Shown here piece by piece: positions 27,653 to 39,600 of a DNA stretch of 60,912 bases; positions within the stretch are counted from its first letter, which is position 1, and every line of letters begins with the position of its first letter. The stretch is taken from contig NZ_JAIVLH010000027.1 of assembly GCF_020524345.1 (NCBI RefSeq), positions 1 through 60,912 of the forward strand, given 5' to 3'. The DNA is from Metabacillus niabensis. Lineage in GTDB: Bacteria > Bacillota > Bacilli > Bacillales > Bacillaceae. Below the pieces are notes generated by a model that was given only the letters and a program-made list of their open reading frames with translations, was not told where the DNA came from and did not search any database. A program made the translations under genes and the position numbers.

Positions 27653-28636
27653 TTGAGAGCTATCCTACTGGGCGTTTGTTCTTCCTTCTTTTTTGCCTTT
27701 ACATTTGTCTTAAATCGTTCTATGGAGCTATCCGGAGGAAGTTGGTTATGGAGTTCATCCTTGAGGTATTTTTTCATGCTCCCTTTTCTTATTCTTTTTG
27801 TCATAGGGACAAAAAAATGGTCTCCGCTTATGAAGGAAATGAAAAAACATCCGGTTCAATGGCTATTATGGGGTACAGTGGGATTTGGTTTATTTTATGC
27901 TCCGATCTGTTTTGCAGGTGCATTCGGACCTGGTTGGTTAATTGCGGCAACTTGGCAGATGACAATCCTTTCAGGCTCACTTCTTGCTCCGCTCTTTTTC
28001 AAGGAAATTCAAACGGCAAATGGCCCTTTAAAAGTTCGGGGACAAATCCCTATTAAAGGACTGAGCATGTCAATGATCATTCTTCTAGGTGTTGCTGTAA
28101 TGCAATATGAACATGCCAGTCATTTATCACTAAAACCTGTATTACTAACTATCATCCCAGTTCTCATTGCATCATTTGCCTATCCGCTTGGAAACCGCAA
28201 AATGATGGCACTTTGTGATGGAAGATTAGATGTATTTCAGCGTGTTTTAGGAATGACATTAGGCAGCTTGCCTTTATGGATTATTTTCGCCATCTTTGCT
28301 TTATCCACAACAGGTCTGCCGACAAAAACACAAACGATCCAATCCTTTTGGGTAGCCATATGTTCAGGCTTAATCGCAACTTTACTATTCTTTCAAGCTA
28401 CGAATATGGTACAGCATAATATGGCACAGCTTGCAGCAGTCGAGGCAACTCAGTCGATTCAAGTACTTTTTGTTTTATTAGGTGAAATCCTTTTCTTAGG
28501 AGCAGCTTTGCCAACCTCTCTTTCCCTCTTCGGGATGGCATTAGTTATGATCGGTATGGTATTACATAGTTATATTTCCAGGAGTGACAAAGTAACACAA
28601 TCAGTAAAGCCTGAAGCTACCAAACAATTTTCATAA
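27653..28636 (+). CDS. Multidrug-resistance efflux transporter family protein (DMT superfamily)
   Basis: About 327 residues, roughly ten hydrophobic segments arranged as two EamA-like halves. It resembles the Bacillus family annotated as multidrug resistance efflux transporter, but substrate is unknown. TTG at 27653 preceded by GGGGGTG is preferred over the in-frame TTG at 27638 that overlaps the ribosome site. Confidence 0.8.
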   Translation: MRAILLGVCSSFFFAFTFVLNRSMELSGGSWLWSSSLRYFFMLPFLILFVIGTKKWSPLMKEMKKHPVQWLLWGTVGFGLFYAPICFAGAFGPGWLIAATWQMTILSGSLLAPLFFKEIQTANGPLKVRGQIPIKGLSMSMIILLGVAVMQYEHASHLSLKPVLLTIIPVLIASFAYPLGNRKMMALCDGRLDVFQRVLGMTLGSLPLWIIFAIFALSTTGLPTKTQTIQSFWVAICSGLIATLLFFQATNMVQHNMAQLAAVEATQSIQVLFVLLGEILFLGAALPTSLSLFGMALVMIGMVLHSYISRSDKVTQSVKPEATKQFS

Positions 28637-28656
28637 TCACATCGGTTAAGGCTCTC

Positions 28657-28694
28657 AAAGGATAAGCAGTGATTGTACGCTTATCCTTTTCTCT
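28657..28694 (+). terminator. Terminator of the DMT transporter gene
   Basis: Stem AAGGATAAGC / GCTTATCCTT followed by TTCTCTTGTTTTT. Confidence 0.8.
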
Positions 28695-28721
28695 TGTTTT
28701 TACACACACCAGGCTCAGCAT

Positions 28722-29207
28722 TTATTTTTCCAGCATCATCCTGACTGTTTTTAATGTATGCCCGTCAAACACATCATCATATTCTGTTTCTATCATAAAT
28801 CCTTTTGATTTATAAAAGTTTACAGCACTTTGATTATCTTTCTCCACGTTTACGTACATTTTCTTTAAATACTGCAACTTCTCTAGACCTGTCTTTAAAA
28901 GCTCTGTGCCAATTCCATTACCCTGGTATTCCTCATATAAATAAATAGCTCCAAGTTCAACCTTTTTTTCATCCTTAAGAGGAGTGAAATTTGCAAAACC
29001 AATAATATTACTTTCTTGCTCAGCAACAAGAAAAAGTGTTTCCGTTAATCTCTTCATTAACATCTCATCTGAATATGCAATATTAACAAAACTTTCCTGT
29101 ATATGTTCAGGTATAATTCCCTTATATGTACTATGCCAGCTTGACTTCGCAACACGTTGTACTTGCTCTATATCTCCTTCATTCATTCTACGAATGTGTA
29201 ATGTCAT
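28722..29207 (-). CDS. GNAT family N-acetyltransferase
   Basis: 161 residues. Acetyl-CoA motif A is seen in LGAIYLYEEYQGNGIGTELL and motif B in YVNVEKDNQSAVNFYKSKGF. The substrate is unknown; the family includes Rim-like and polyamine acetyltransferases. Confidence 0.88.
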   Translation of the reverse strand: MTLHIRRMNEGDIEQVQRVAKSSWHSTYKGIIPEHIQESFVNIAYSDEMLMKRLTETLFLVAEQESNIIGFANFTPLKDEKKVELGAIYLYEEYQGNGIGTELLKTGLEKLQYLKKMYVNVEKDNQSAVNFYKSKGFMIETEYDDVFDGHTLKTVRMMLEK

Positions 29208-29381
29208 AAAATCCCTCTTTAATAAGTTTAGTAGATAATTACAGATTATAACATTTATTTTTCATAAAACGAATTAAAATGCAAGCGATTCCAGTGAGAT
29301 TGCCAGAAAGGATCGAAACCTCAATAATAAAATCCGTAAACATTGAAAGTGTTTACAAAATTGTTGATAATTCAGTTAATA

Positions 29382-29506
29382 TGTGGATAACCTGTTGGTA
29401 AGTACCTATGTTATCCACATACTATTATTAAAAGGAACTACTACCAACCACTTGAAATAGGCGATCTTTGTTAAGGTTTGTAATAGATTCATGAATGTTA
29501 TCCACA
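29382..29506. promoter_or_regulatory. Cluster of three perfect DnaA boxes
   Basis: TGTGGATAA at 29382-29390 and TTATCCACA at 29411-29419 form an inverted pair in the 29208-29427 gap, and a third TTATCCACA at 29498-29506 lies in the hydrolase gene. The first two also make a 10-bp stem (TGTGGATAAC / GTTATCCACA) that could act as the hydrolase-gene terminator, although no T tract follows. Confidence 0.5.
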
Positions 29507-30210
29507 ATTAATGGTGCATCATAATCCATTGAAGCAACATGGTATGAATTTTTCAATTCAATTAGCAACTTTTCAGAAGAAGAGATGTTGTTAAATATAT
29601 AATCAGAATTTGTTGGTGAAACAACATGATCAATTTTCGACTTAAAAATGATAGTTGGAATTGATATATGTTTCAATTTATTTTTTGTATGATCCATTAA
29701 ATCAAGCAATTGATGAATAGCTTTTAACGGGACTTGATCATACGTAATTTCATGTACAGCATGTTTTTTTATATCAGGATGACCTTCTTCAATCATGCTC
29801 AATGTATTTTCATATCGATACTCATTGTATGCAACATCTGTAACAGCGGCATTTATGAGGAAGATGCCATCTACATTCTGTCTTAAAGCTACTTGAAGTG
29901 TTAAAGCTCCTCCCATTGATTGCCCTACTATATACACCCTTTCACAGGTTTGCTTTAATGTTTCATGGGCTTTCTGAAGATTTTCAATCCATTCCTCATA
30001 TGTACTCGATTCCATATCTTTCACATGAGTACCATGTCCCTTTAATCGGGGAATAGAGACTGTATAGCCATATTCAGCAAGGCTTTTTCCTATATATTCC
30101 ATACTCTGCGGTGTACCATTGAAACCATGGCATAAAACAATTCCTGTTTCATTTCCTTTGAAAAATAAACTTTCCGCTCCTGAAAGAACGGGATGCAATT
30201 CGTTATTCAT
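29428..30210 (-). CDS. Alpha/beta hydrolase, carboxylesterase type
   Basis: 260 residues: LCHGFNGTPQSM oxyanion segment, nucleophile elbow VGQSMGGALTL, Asp in KSKIDHVVSP and His in NSYHVASMDYD. The same esterase/monoacylglycerol lipase family as the gene at 19703, but only modestly similar. Substrate unknown. Confidence 0.82.
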   Translation of the reverse strand: MNNELHPVLSGAESLFFKGNETGIVLCHGFNGTPQSMEYIGKSLAEYGYTVSIPRLKGHGTHVKDMESSTYEEWIENLQKAHETLKQTCERVYIVGQSMGGALTLQVALRQNVDGIFLINAAVTDVAYNEYRYENTLSMIEEGHPDIKKHAVHEITYDQVPLKAIHQLLDLMDHTKNKLKHISIPTIIFKSKIDHVVSPTNSDYIFNNISSSEKLLIELKNSYHVASMDYDAPLIVDNIHESITNLNKDRLFQVVGSSSF

Positions 30211-30371
30211 AATAAACCGCCTCCTTAATTCTTCTAATATTACCTAGATATTTACAAGATCCTCAGGTTTACTATTTAAATACTTAATTTTAATTATTCT
30301 TATAAGTTTACTTGGTTTTATATTTTCATTTTAACCTATTCCTCCATTTTACACAACCAGAGATTGATGTT

Positions 30372-30414
30372 AAAAAGGATGATGCCAATATTGTTTGACA
30401 TCATCCCTTTTTTA
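30372..30414. terminator. Bidirectional terminator after ribD
   Basis: Stem GGATGATG / CATCATCC flanked by A and T tracts, 130 bp past the ribD stop. The rest of 30211-30543 holds no gene that I can see. Confidence 0.8.
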
Positions 30415-30543
30415 TTTAGGCTGTTTTTACAAACTTTGATTTTCCAGGTTAAAAAGTCGTTCGTTCCATTGCGCTCCAGACATTCCAATTCACTATAAAG
30501 TTAAAATAATATACTTAAGCAACAATCTTTCCGAATACAACCT

Positions 30544-31635
30544 TTATTTATAACTCGGATAACCTGTAAACTTAAAATCATTTCCTATCTTCATTATATC
30601 TAGATGATTAATAGTAATAGCATCTGACATCTTTTCAATCCCGAGACCACCGATGAAGCCTGGGGCACCTTTTCCTCCAATCATCTTAGGAGCTATATAT
30701 AATACGATCTTATCAACTAATTGCTTAGCTAGAAAAGATGCATTCACTTCTCCTCCACCTTCAATCAGGACAGAAGAGACACCTTTTTCACCAAGTATTC
30801 TGACTGTATCATGTAAATCAACCAGCTCAACACCTGAAGTAATAAATACATTTACTCCTAAAACTTCCAATTGGTCCTTAGCAGATTGAGAAAAGCTTTG
30901 GGATGTGAAGATCCATGTTTCAGCCTTTTGGTCAGTCACTATTTTAGAATGAAGCGGTGTCGTTAAGCGACTGTCAAGAATGATGCGTACAGGATTTCTC
31001 CCATGTTCAATTCTCGTTGTTAATTCAGGGTCATCCTTCATGACAGTCTGAACTCCTACTAATATTCCGGCATGCTCATGTCTTAATTGATGAACATCTT
31101 TTCTCGCTTCCTCTGATGTGATCCATTTACTATCAGATGTATAAGAAGAAATTTTGCCATCTAATGTTGTAGCAGATTTCATCGTGATAAACGGGATCTT
31201 TGTTGTAATAAATTTATTAAATACTTCGTTCATCATAATGGATTCTTCTTCACAAACACCAACAGTCACATCTATATCGGCATCTTTTAAGATCTTTATT
31301 CCATTCCCTGCAACAAGGGGATTTGGATCAAGAGTTGCAACAACTACTTTTTTGATACCGGCTTCTACAATCGCAACTGCACATGGACCTGTTCGACCGT
31401 GATGTGAACAAGGTTCAAGGGTAACATACATTGTGCCTCCCTTTGCTAGATCACCCGCCATATTGAGAGCATGTATTTCAGCATGCGGACCACCTGCTTT
31501 TAAATGTGCTCCTACTCCTACAATACGGTTTTGATTGACAATTACAGCACCTACCAATGGGTTTGGTACAGTCTGTCCTTTCATCGCAGCAGCATTATTT
31601 ATGGCTAAGTTCATATAAACCTCATGTTCACTCAA
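30544..31635 (-). CDS. ribD: Bifunctional riboflavin deaminase/reductase RibD
   Basis: 363 residues. N-terminal deaminase with HAEIHALNMAG and the zinc motif EPCSHHGRTGPC; C-terminal reductase with TMKSATTLDGKISSYTSDSKWI and LIEGGGEVNASFL. It carries out the second and third steps after GTP cyclohydrolase in riboflavin synthesis. Its start overlaps the ribA stop by 8 bp. ribE and ribH are absent, so this is either a satellite copy or a pathway branch, not the main rib operon. Confidence 0.94.
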   Translation of the reverse strand: MSEHEVYMNLAINNAAAMKGQTVPNPLVGAVIVNQNRIVGVGAHLKAGGPHAEIHALNMAGDLAKGGTMYVTLEPCSHHGRTGPCAVAIVEAGIKKVVVATLDPNPLVAGNGIKILKDADIDVTVGVCEEESIMMNEVFNKFITTKIPFITMKSATTLDGKISSYTSDSKWITSEEARKDVHQLRHEHAGILVGVQTVMKDDPELTTRIEHGRNPVRIILDSRLTTPLHSKIVTDQKAETWIFTSQSFSQSAKDQLEVLGVNVFITSGVELVDLHDTVRILGEKGVSSVLIEGGGEVNASFLAKQLVDKIVLYIAPKMIGGKGAPGFIGGLGIEKMSDAITINHLDIMKIGNDFKFTGYPSYK

Positions 31636-32377
31636 TCGTAAATCCTCCTCTAAAATGGCCAGCCTTCTCCATTTTTGTTTCTAAATATCGCTGATTATAG
31701 TGGGACACATCTCCCCATAATGGTATTCGTCCATCTACATTTGCACCGGATTTATGAAGTGCCTCAAGCTTAAGGGGGTTATTTGTAATTAATGTAACAG
31801 GTAATTGTCTAAGAGATGCTAACACTCGTATAGCTTCTTCATAGCTTCTCATATCATCTGCAAACCCTAATTGCTCATTTGCCTCAACAGTGTCTAACCC
31901 ATCCTCCTGAAGAAGATACGCAAAGGCCTTGCTAAATAAACCTATTCCCCGGCCCTCATGATTTGCTAGGTAGAATAATGCCCCAACACCATGTTCTTTT
32001 ATCATTTTTAACGATTGTTTTAATTGATAACCACAATCACATCTTTTACTTCCAAATATATCACCTGTATGGCATATGCTGTGCATCCGGATAAGTGCAG
32101 ATTCTTCTGTTTCAAAATCACCGTATACCAATACACTTGATTGCTGCTGACCAGCTAATTCAAGAGTAGGTAATCTATCTATTAACGTTTTCAACGAAGA
32201 ATCTTGTTCCCCCTCTACATTCAGCCAGCAATACCATTTAAAAAATAATGCTTCATCATCTAATTGTATTGGCAGATTAATTGGGCCAACTATATAAGTC
32301 ATTCCCTCTTCATAAGGTACTACCGTTATTTTATCTTCTAAGGTTTTTAGAGGAATCTCCTTTATTGCTTCAATCAT
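31628..32377 (-). CDS. ribA: GTP cyclohydrolase II
   Basis: About 249 residues. Zinc/catalytic motif GDIFGSKRCDCGYQLKQS, NHEGRGIGL, and TNNPLKLEAL. It opens GTP to the diaminopyrimidine substrate of RibD. It is the free-standing form, lacking the DHBP synthase domain of the main Bacillus RibA. ATG at 32377 with AAGGGGAG upstream; the open frame extends to 32398. No FMN riboswitch precedes it; a dyad overlapping the -10 suggests repressor control. Confidence 0.9.
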   Translation of the reverse strand: MIEAIKEIPLKTLEDKITVVPYEEGMTYIVGPINLPIQLDDEALFFKWYCWLNVEGEQDSSLKTLIDRLPTLELAGQQQSSVLVYGDFETEESALIRMHSICHTGDIFGSKRCDCGYQLKQSLKMIKEHGVGALFYLANHEGRGIGLFSKAFAYLLQEDGLDTVEANEQLGFADDMRSYEEAIRVLASLRQLPVTLITNNPLKLEALHKSGANVDGRIPLWGDVSHYNQRYLETKMEKAGHFRGGFTIE

Positions 32378-32401
32378 ACATTTTTCTCCCCTTAACATTT
32401 A

Positions 32402-32449
32402 ACTTACTTATTGTAAGTAAGTATACGTTTTGGAGATAAATAACGTCAA
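32402..32449 (-). promoter_or_regulatory. ribA promoter with overlapping dyad operator
   Basis: Minus-strand -35 TTGACG (32444-32449), 18-bp spacer, -10 TATACT (32420-32425). A perfect 9-bp inverted repeat ACTTACTTA-TTG-TAAGTAAGT (32402-32422) overlaps the -10 and the predicted start, typical of repressor operators such as MarR or HxlR families; the regulator is unknown. Confidence 0.55.
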
Positions 32450-32540
32450 CTTTTCTGATTTTTCCTTCCATCTTTAAGTTATAGACAAAATACTTTTTTT
32501 TCATCAAGAAAAGGGTAAAATAATACTAGAGGTGATCATG

Positions 32541-32861
32541 ATGGAACATATAAAAACAGACAAACAATTTCAAGATCTGATTACAAGTGAGGAGCCTGTA
32601 GTAGTAAAATTCGTTACAGACTGGTGTCCTGATTGCAAACGTATGGATATGTTTTTGCCAACTGTTTTTGAAGAGGTTGGTAATGTGAAGATGTATGAAA
32701 TTGACAAAGACGAACTACCAGAAATTGCTGAGACACATAGTGTTATGGGAATCCCAAGCTTATTGGTGTTTAAAAATGGTGAAAAACTAGCCCATTTACA
32801 TAGTGCTAACGCTAAAACTCCTGGTCAAGTGATTGAGTTTTTATCAGAATCAATTAAATAA
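32541..32861 (+). CDS. Thioredoxin-like protein with CPDC active site
   Basis: 106 residues, thioredoxin fold with DWCPDCKRMD as redox site (CPDC in place of CGPC) and the cis-Pro segment MGIPSLLVFKNG. Probably a thiol-disulfide reductant; partner unknown. Two adjacent ATGs (32538 and 32541) follow AGAGGTG; the second is better spaced. Divergent from ribA over about 160 bp, followed by a strong terminator. Confidence 0.88.
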   Translation: MEHIKTDKQFQDLITSEEPVVVKFVTDWCPDCKRMDMFLPTVFEEVGNVKMYEIDKDELPEIAETHSVMGIPSLLVFKNGEKLAHLHSANAKTPGQVIEFLSESIK

Positions 32862-32877
32862 GGTTGAAAACATGGAA

Positions 32878-32920
32878 ATTTCCGAGGGTAGATCACTAGG
32901 TGTTTACCCTCGGAAGTTTT
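32878..32920 (+). terminator. Terminator between the thioredoxin-like gene and glpK
   Basis: Perfect 10-bp stem TCCGAGGGTA / TACCCTCGGA then AAGTTTT; may serve both convergent genes. Confidence 0.85.
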
Positions 32921-32933
32921 ATAAAGTTCAGAT

Positions 32934-34469
<1,536 letters not shown>

Positions 34470-34481
34470 TCATCACTATGG

Positions 34482-34497
34482 GTATGTATATACATAC
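34482..34497. promoter_or_regulatory. 16-bp perfect palindrome upstream of glpK
   Basis: GTATGTATATACATAC, 12-28 bp upstream of the open frame start and just ahead of the glpK ribosome site. It could be a repressor operator or a short hairpin in the leader; no convincing promoter hexamers were seen in 34498-34560. Confidence 0.4.
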
Positions 34498-34752
34498 TTC
34501 TTTGTTGTTAGGGAAAACCCTTTACACTAGTAAAAAATAGCGATCAAATTTTGGTCTCATTTCTCTGTTTTCTTTCCATTCATCCGAACACTTCATCAGC
34601 AAGATCAGTATGGTAAAAAATCTATTTCTCTACAATATATAAAGCGACACCAATTAAACTATCATTTATTCATTCGATTTATAAATAAAACTTTTTGTTC
34701 ATTCAAATGATAGCAACTTTCTTAATTTATCATAAGTCCATTTCCAACTGTT

Positions 34753-34905
34753 TGTTGGTTTGGAATAAAGTTTGATCAAAAGCTTGCCGAAAACATTGAT
34801 TTTATAGTGAGAAGAAAACCATGCATTTTGAAAAAAGATTGATCAAAATGTGTGGGTTTGATTTTTACTTGAAGATATTTTTTATAAAAAAGATTGATTA
34901 AAATT
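34753..34905 (+). repeat. Tn7-like left end with three spaced TnsB-type sites
   Basis: Terminal TGT followed by three copies of AAAG(A/T)TTGAT(C/T)AAAA near 34768, 34835 and 34890. Three separated sites over about 150 bp is the arrangement of the Tn7 left end. A second end-like string TGTGGGTTTGA lies at 34851 and might be an inner or older terminus. Confidence 0.65.
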
Positions 34906-36574
34906 AAAGTTCGTTGGCTTCAGCTACTCTATTAAATTCATTCCAATTATAATAAGGATAATCATTTGAGGTTAAAAAGAAATTTTCTCTTGCGGTAACG
35001 ATTAATGATTTCACTGTATATTCATCACTTTCATCTTGAATATCAAATAAATCTAAAACTAAATTTTTATTTAACTCAATTACTTCATGTCTATTCTTAA
35101 TTTTTTCAATAGTATTCTTTTTACTAATTTTCTTTTCATCTTTAAATCTCATTTCTTTTAATGAAATCGCAGGTTGATAATACTTTACTTCTATATTAAA
35201 TATGATTTTCCTTTTTTCATCCAAGGCTATTACATCAATATCACCTTTATTGGCTAAAATATTTTTATTCCCATTGATAATTTTATTTATTTCGAATCTT
35301 GGAACAAAAATATTTTTTCCATTATATTTCTTTTTCTCTGAAGGTAAACGATATCCATGATTCATTAAAACATCTACAACGCTAGCAACAAAATAACTCG
35401 TCATATGTTTAGTTATTTCATCCATTTCAGTATTCATTAAAGACATATTATTTTGATAATCCTTAATAAAGAAATATGGAAAATGACTTGAGTGATGTAA
35501 AGCTTTAAAAACTCCATAGTTTTGAATTAAATCATACGGTCCAAAAATAACGAGACCATTTACCCTTATTATAGATTTCAACTCATAAATAATCCTATTA
35601 TTTATACTTTGTTGTATACTTAAATTTTGTAAAGAAAATAAATCTATTATTTTTTCAAACTTGGTCCTGTCTAATCCCAATTCACATTTGATGATTTCAT
35701 ATAATTTTTCTTTACTAATCATAATTAATTGTAAAGATTGATATTCAAATGTATATTCGTCAAACAGACTTTTTAATCTAAAAGGCATTGCAACTACAGA
35801 GCGTATTTCTTCAGAGGTAATACCATACTTTTCTTTTAGAAACTCTTCTACCTTTTCTTCCATTGATAAAAGATCCAAATTCATTTCTTCTAATTTAGAT
35901 AATAAATTTTTATTTTTAATAACGTAATTCTCTGGTTTCTCGATACTAGAATCAAATCTTGATTTTTCATAGTATGTATCTACTATTTCATCTTGTTTTT
36001 GACGTTCTAATATCTCTGAAATATCAAGTTTTTCTTGTCTATCTTTAAAAATACTATCTAACACATTCTCTAAGTTTATTAATATTCTCGATAAGGAAAT
36101 TGCAGTAACCAAGTTACAATACCCCGCTTCTAATTCACCTATAAAGGCACCAAGAAAATCATCATTATCAATTTCATAAACTAGTTCAATCAACAAATTT
36201 GTAATACCATATTCATTCATCCAAAGCCAGTATTCTTTATCTCCTGAATCAATTGCAGCTCTAAAATATTGCCTATGCATAAGCATTACCATAATTACAT
36301 CTTCTCTTGTATAAAATGACAAATGTGCTTTAATAATGCGTTTAATATCTTCAATTAATCGATTAATATTTTCTACTGTATATTCCATACCATTAAATTG
36401 TTCTCTTAAATAAATTTCGCTTCTATAAAATAAAAAGTCATCTTTAAACAAAGTTTCTCCCCAAGATTCAATACTTTTAAAAAGCGAAAACTTAAAAAAT
36501 TCTACAGTACATTCTTCGCAATAATTACTTTCAGGAGTTAACAGTAAAGCGCTTTGACATTCTTTACATTTCAC
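34904..36574 (-). CDS. Zinc-ribbon protein with C-terminal PD-(D/E)xK nuclease motif; function unassigned
   Basis: About 556 residues. The N-terminus holds CxxC (residues 3-6) and CEEC (19-22), a zinc ribbon. A long helical, charged middle follows. Near residue 444 GDIDVIALD, then IEVKYY at 461-466 give a D-x-D ... E-x-K restriction-endonuclease-like core (Asp445/447, Glu462, Lys464). I do not recognise the family. It follows the STAND gene after about 75 bp on the same strand and ends about 150 bp from the left transposon end. GTG at 36574 is preferred, 11 nt after GGAG; a GTG at 36586 abuts that site. Likely a nuclease effector or partner of the STAND gene, by inference. Confidence 0.7.
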   Translation of the reverse strand: MKCKECQSALLLTPESNYCEECTVEFFKFSLFKSIESWGETLFKDDFLFYRSEIYLREQFNGMEYTVENINRLIEDIKRIIKAHLSFYTREDVIMVMLMHRQYFRAAIDSGDKEYWLWMNEYGITNLLIELVYEIDNDDFLGAFIGELEAGYCNLVTAISLSRILINLENVLDSIFKDRQEKLDISEILERQKQDEIVDTYYEKSRFDSSIEKPENYVIKNKNLLSKLEEMNLDLLSMEEKVEEFLKEKYGITSEEIRSVVAMPFRLKSLFDEYTFEYQSLQLIMISKEKLYEIIKCELGLDRTKFEKIIDLFSLQNLSIQQSINNRIIYELKSIIRVNGLVIFGPYDLIQNYGVFKALHHSSHFPYFFIKDYQNNMSLMNTEMDEITKHMTSYFVASVVDVLMNHGYRLPSEKKKYNGKNIFVPRFEINKIINGNKNILANKGDIDVIALDEKRKIIFNIEVKYYQPAISLKEMRFKDEKKISKKNTIEKIKNRHEVIELNKNLVLDLFDIQDESDEYTVKSLIVTARENFFLTSNDYPYYNWNEFNRVAEANEL

Positions 36575-36648
36575 AATTAAATACACTCCTACTATTTCAT
36601 ATTTATCTTTAAAGATAATAATCTTAAGTTGGCACTCAACTATTTTTA

Positions 36649-39600
36649 CTACACAATAGATTCCCTTAGCATATAACTAACTGTAGAACCTCTATTGACC
36701 AAAAAATTCAAAACAACTATCACTTTGTTACGTAATGCAGGTTTTTTCTTGAAACTTAATCTATTTTCTAAAATATATCGTTGCATATACTCTTCTATAT
36801 AATATTCCGTATTTACTTCTAACTTTTTTTGTTCAAGATGCGGATTATTGTTAATTATTTCACATAACCAATCAATCCCTTGTGAAAGATAATTATTATA
36901 TCCAACAGTATTTAAAACTCTTCCAATCGCATACAAAACACCCGGCTTGTAACCTAATTCATAACTTATATATCTAAAAAATAAATGGTCATCCTTCTTT
37001 AATGAATGCCAAGATTTTATCTTATCGTTCCACCAATGGAATGCAAATAAATAAGTTATAACTATTTGATGAATATCATCATGATATTCTCTTGAAGAAA
37101 CGGTTCTATCCCTTTCTTCTGTTTTTTTACATAAAGATATTATAATAGGGTGAATATTGTTCCATATATTCCAAAATTCATCATACTTATCCATTTCATC
37201 TTGTTTAAGAATAATATCTCTTAAAAGCCACTCAAAGCTTTCACAACTATTTATAAACGGTTCAAAAGCTCTTATTAACTTCTTTTGTTCTTCTAATGAT
37301 ATACACATCAAATATTTTGCCAACCATTTAATATACTCCATTTCGGTTTCTATATTTGCTACAACATCTTCTCTTCTTTTATGTCGTTTTTCAAATAAGA
37401 CTTCCCAAATATTTTTTCCGATTTCTATTGATTTCATTACAGTAATCTCATTAGTTGGTGCCAAAAGCATATTTAAATTAAGTAACGAATTATAACTTAA
37501 ATTTGAAAAATCATTCGGAATAGCATAGACATTTTTTATAATATTATTTATTACATGTTGATTTTTATTGATAAATTCAATCGATGAAATTCCATTATAT
37601 ATACTAACCTCTGAATCATATAGAGGTTTTAATTCAACATAACCACAGAAAATTCCTGATGCTATTTTAAAATTTTGTTCCCACATTTTAGTTGCAAAAG
37701 ATTGAATTACTAGTTTATTAGAATCTAGTATTAATATTAAAAGTAATTCAATAGATTTCTTTAGAGATATGTCACTCATATCCCCATTAGAAATTATTAG
37801 TGGAAAAATATTAATTGCCGCTTCAAAACCACTTCCTGATTGAATAACATTTCCACTTTCAATGTTCAATTCAATATAATTTAAAATACTATCTTTACAG
37901 TAGTGATAGTCATCTTCAGAAATTAATTCTTTATAGTCCCTTATTAATATAGCGAAAACATATATTGGAGCATATTTTTGAAGATAAAAATATTCATTAT
38001 TTTTACTCTCCCAAATTTCTCTAGCTTCCCCTAAGGCTTTTAAAGGATTATTTTCATAGTCTATATACTTTTCACTATCCTTTTTATGCTCAAAACGTGC
38101 AATTGCCCACATATACAAATCATTTCTATTAAATATTTTTCTGTTTTTCTCTTCTGTTTCATTATGAATTTCAACTAGAGAAGCAGGTAGTTCTGTCACC
38201 AAAGGGACATATGTGTGTCCATCCTTTTCGAAAGAATTATCAGTATCAGGCTTTATTTTTCTGATATCCATTCTATAGTATGCGAATTGATATTCTTCCT
38301 CAAATTGCTCTATTTTCTCAAACACTTTATCGAGTTGACTATATAAAATTTTATTTCTATTCTCTAAAACTTCAATAGGTAGTTTTTCTAAATTTAATTG
38401 ATACTCAAGAATTACATCTTCTAGCCTTTTCTTTCTAAAATCTTGATTATTGGTCCTTATTCTCTCATCTTCATATAATTTGTTAGCTGGAACTACACCC
38501 TTCAAAAAATTTGATCCAAATTCTTTAACAGCTCGGATGTTATCTAATATAAAAATCTCTTTGGAAGAAATTAATATGCATGCGATGTTAAATAACTTTT
38601 GAGGGTATGCCTCCACTAAACTTACTACTACTGATGTTAGAGCTGCCGATTGAGAACTTAATAGTTTTATACAAATCTTTTCTATAACTCCTGGTATCTC
38701 TTTGAAAACAAATAATAACCATCTTTCTAACGCCATCAGGATACTTTCAAGTAAATTAGGAGCTGGATATGTACCTCTGTGCATCAGCCATAAACGTTCG
38801 CTCGCTACTTGCTCTATTTCTTTTCCATTAGGTAGATTAATTTTAATTGTTAGGAGTTCATCATACTTCTCGACCAATTCCGAATTGGAGTAATCTATGG
38901 TTATCTTATTGAATAAATCAATAATAAAATCTATTGTCTCCCAAGGGCTAGACTGCAATAGTCTAAATATAGGAGTTTGAAAAGCACTTGATGGATAATA
39001 ATCATGAGAAGTTGAGTCATTTAGTCCAAAAGCATCTTCAATTTCACGTGGACTATAAAACACACTGTCTTTTTTAAAAAACCAATATTTATTTGCTAAA
39101 TCAAATACTAATTTAGGATTCGAGTCAACTAAATTTCCACAATTATATACATTAGTTAATCCCTGCACACACAAATCATAATATTTATGCAGATGATTGA
39201 AATCTGTATCTGTTGTTACCTCTTCTACAATGATAGATAACTCACTGTCAATTTCCCAGGCACTTGATAATATCACATTATTTATTTTCTCGATTTTTTT
39301 ATCATTTAACTTATAGATTAACGATTCATCAGCTTTTACTTTATTGTATAAATATAATGCAATTAAACCTGCATGTTTGGTTTCACTGCCTTTTACATTA
39401 TGTGAAGTCCAATTATATAAACATTCAATAACTAACATTATATTTTGAGGTTTCCATTCTATTGTTGTTAGATTTTCATAGATGAAATTAAAAATATAAC
39501 CCCATCCTGCTCCAGTTGGCTTTGTGGATCTATAAAGATTTGCAGATTTTTGTTCTTCAGAAGTTAAAATTTTATTCCAAAAGTCATTATTTATAATTCT

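Noticed and set aside
32378..32530. FMN riboswitch upstream of ribA
   Set aside because: The RFN element core was not found and the space between promoter and start codon is far too short.
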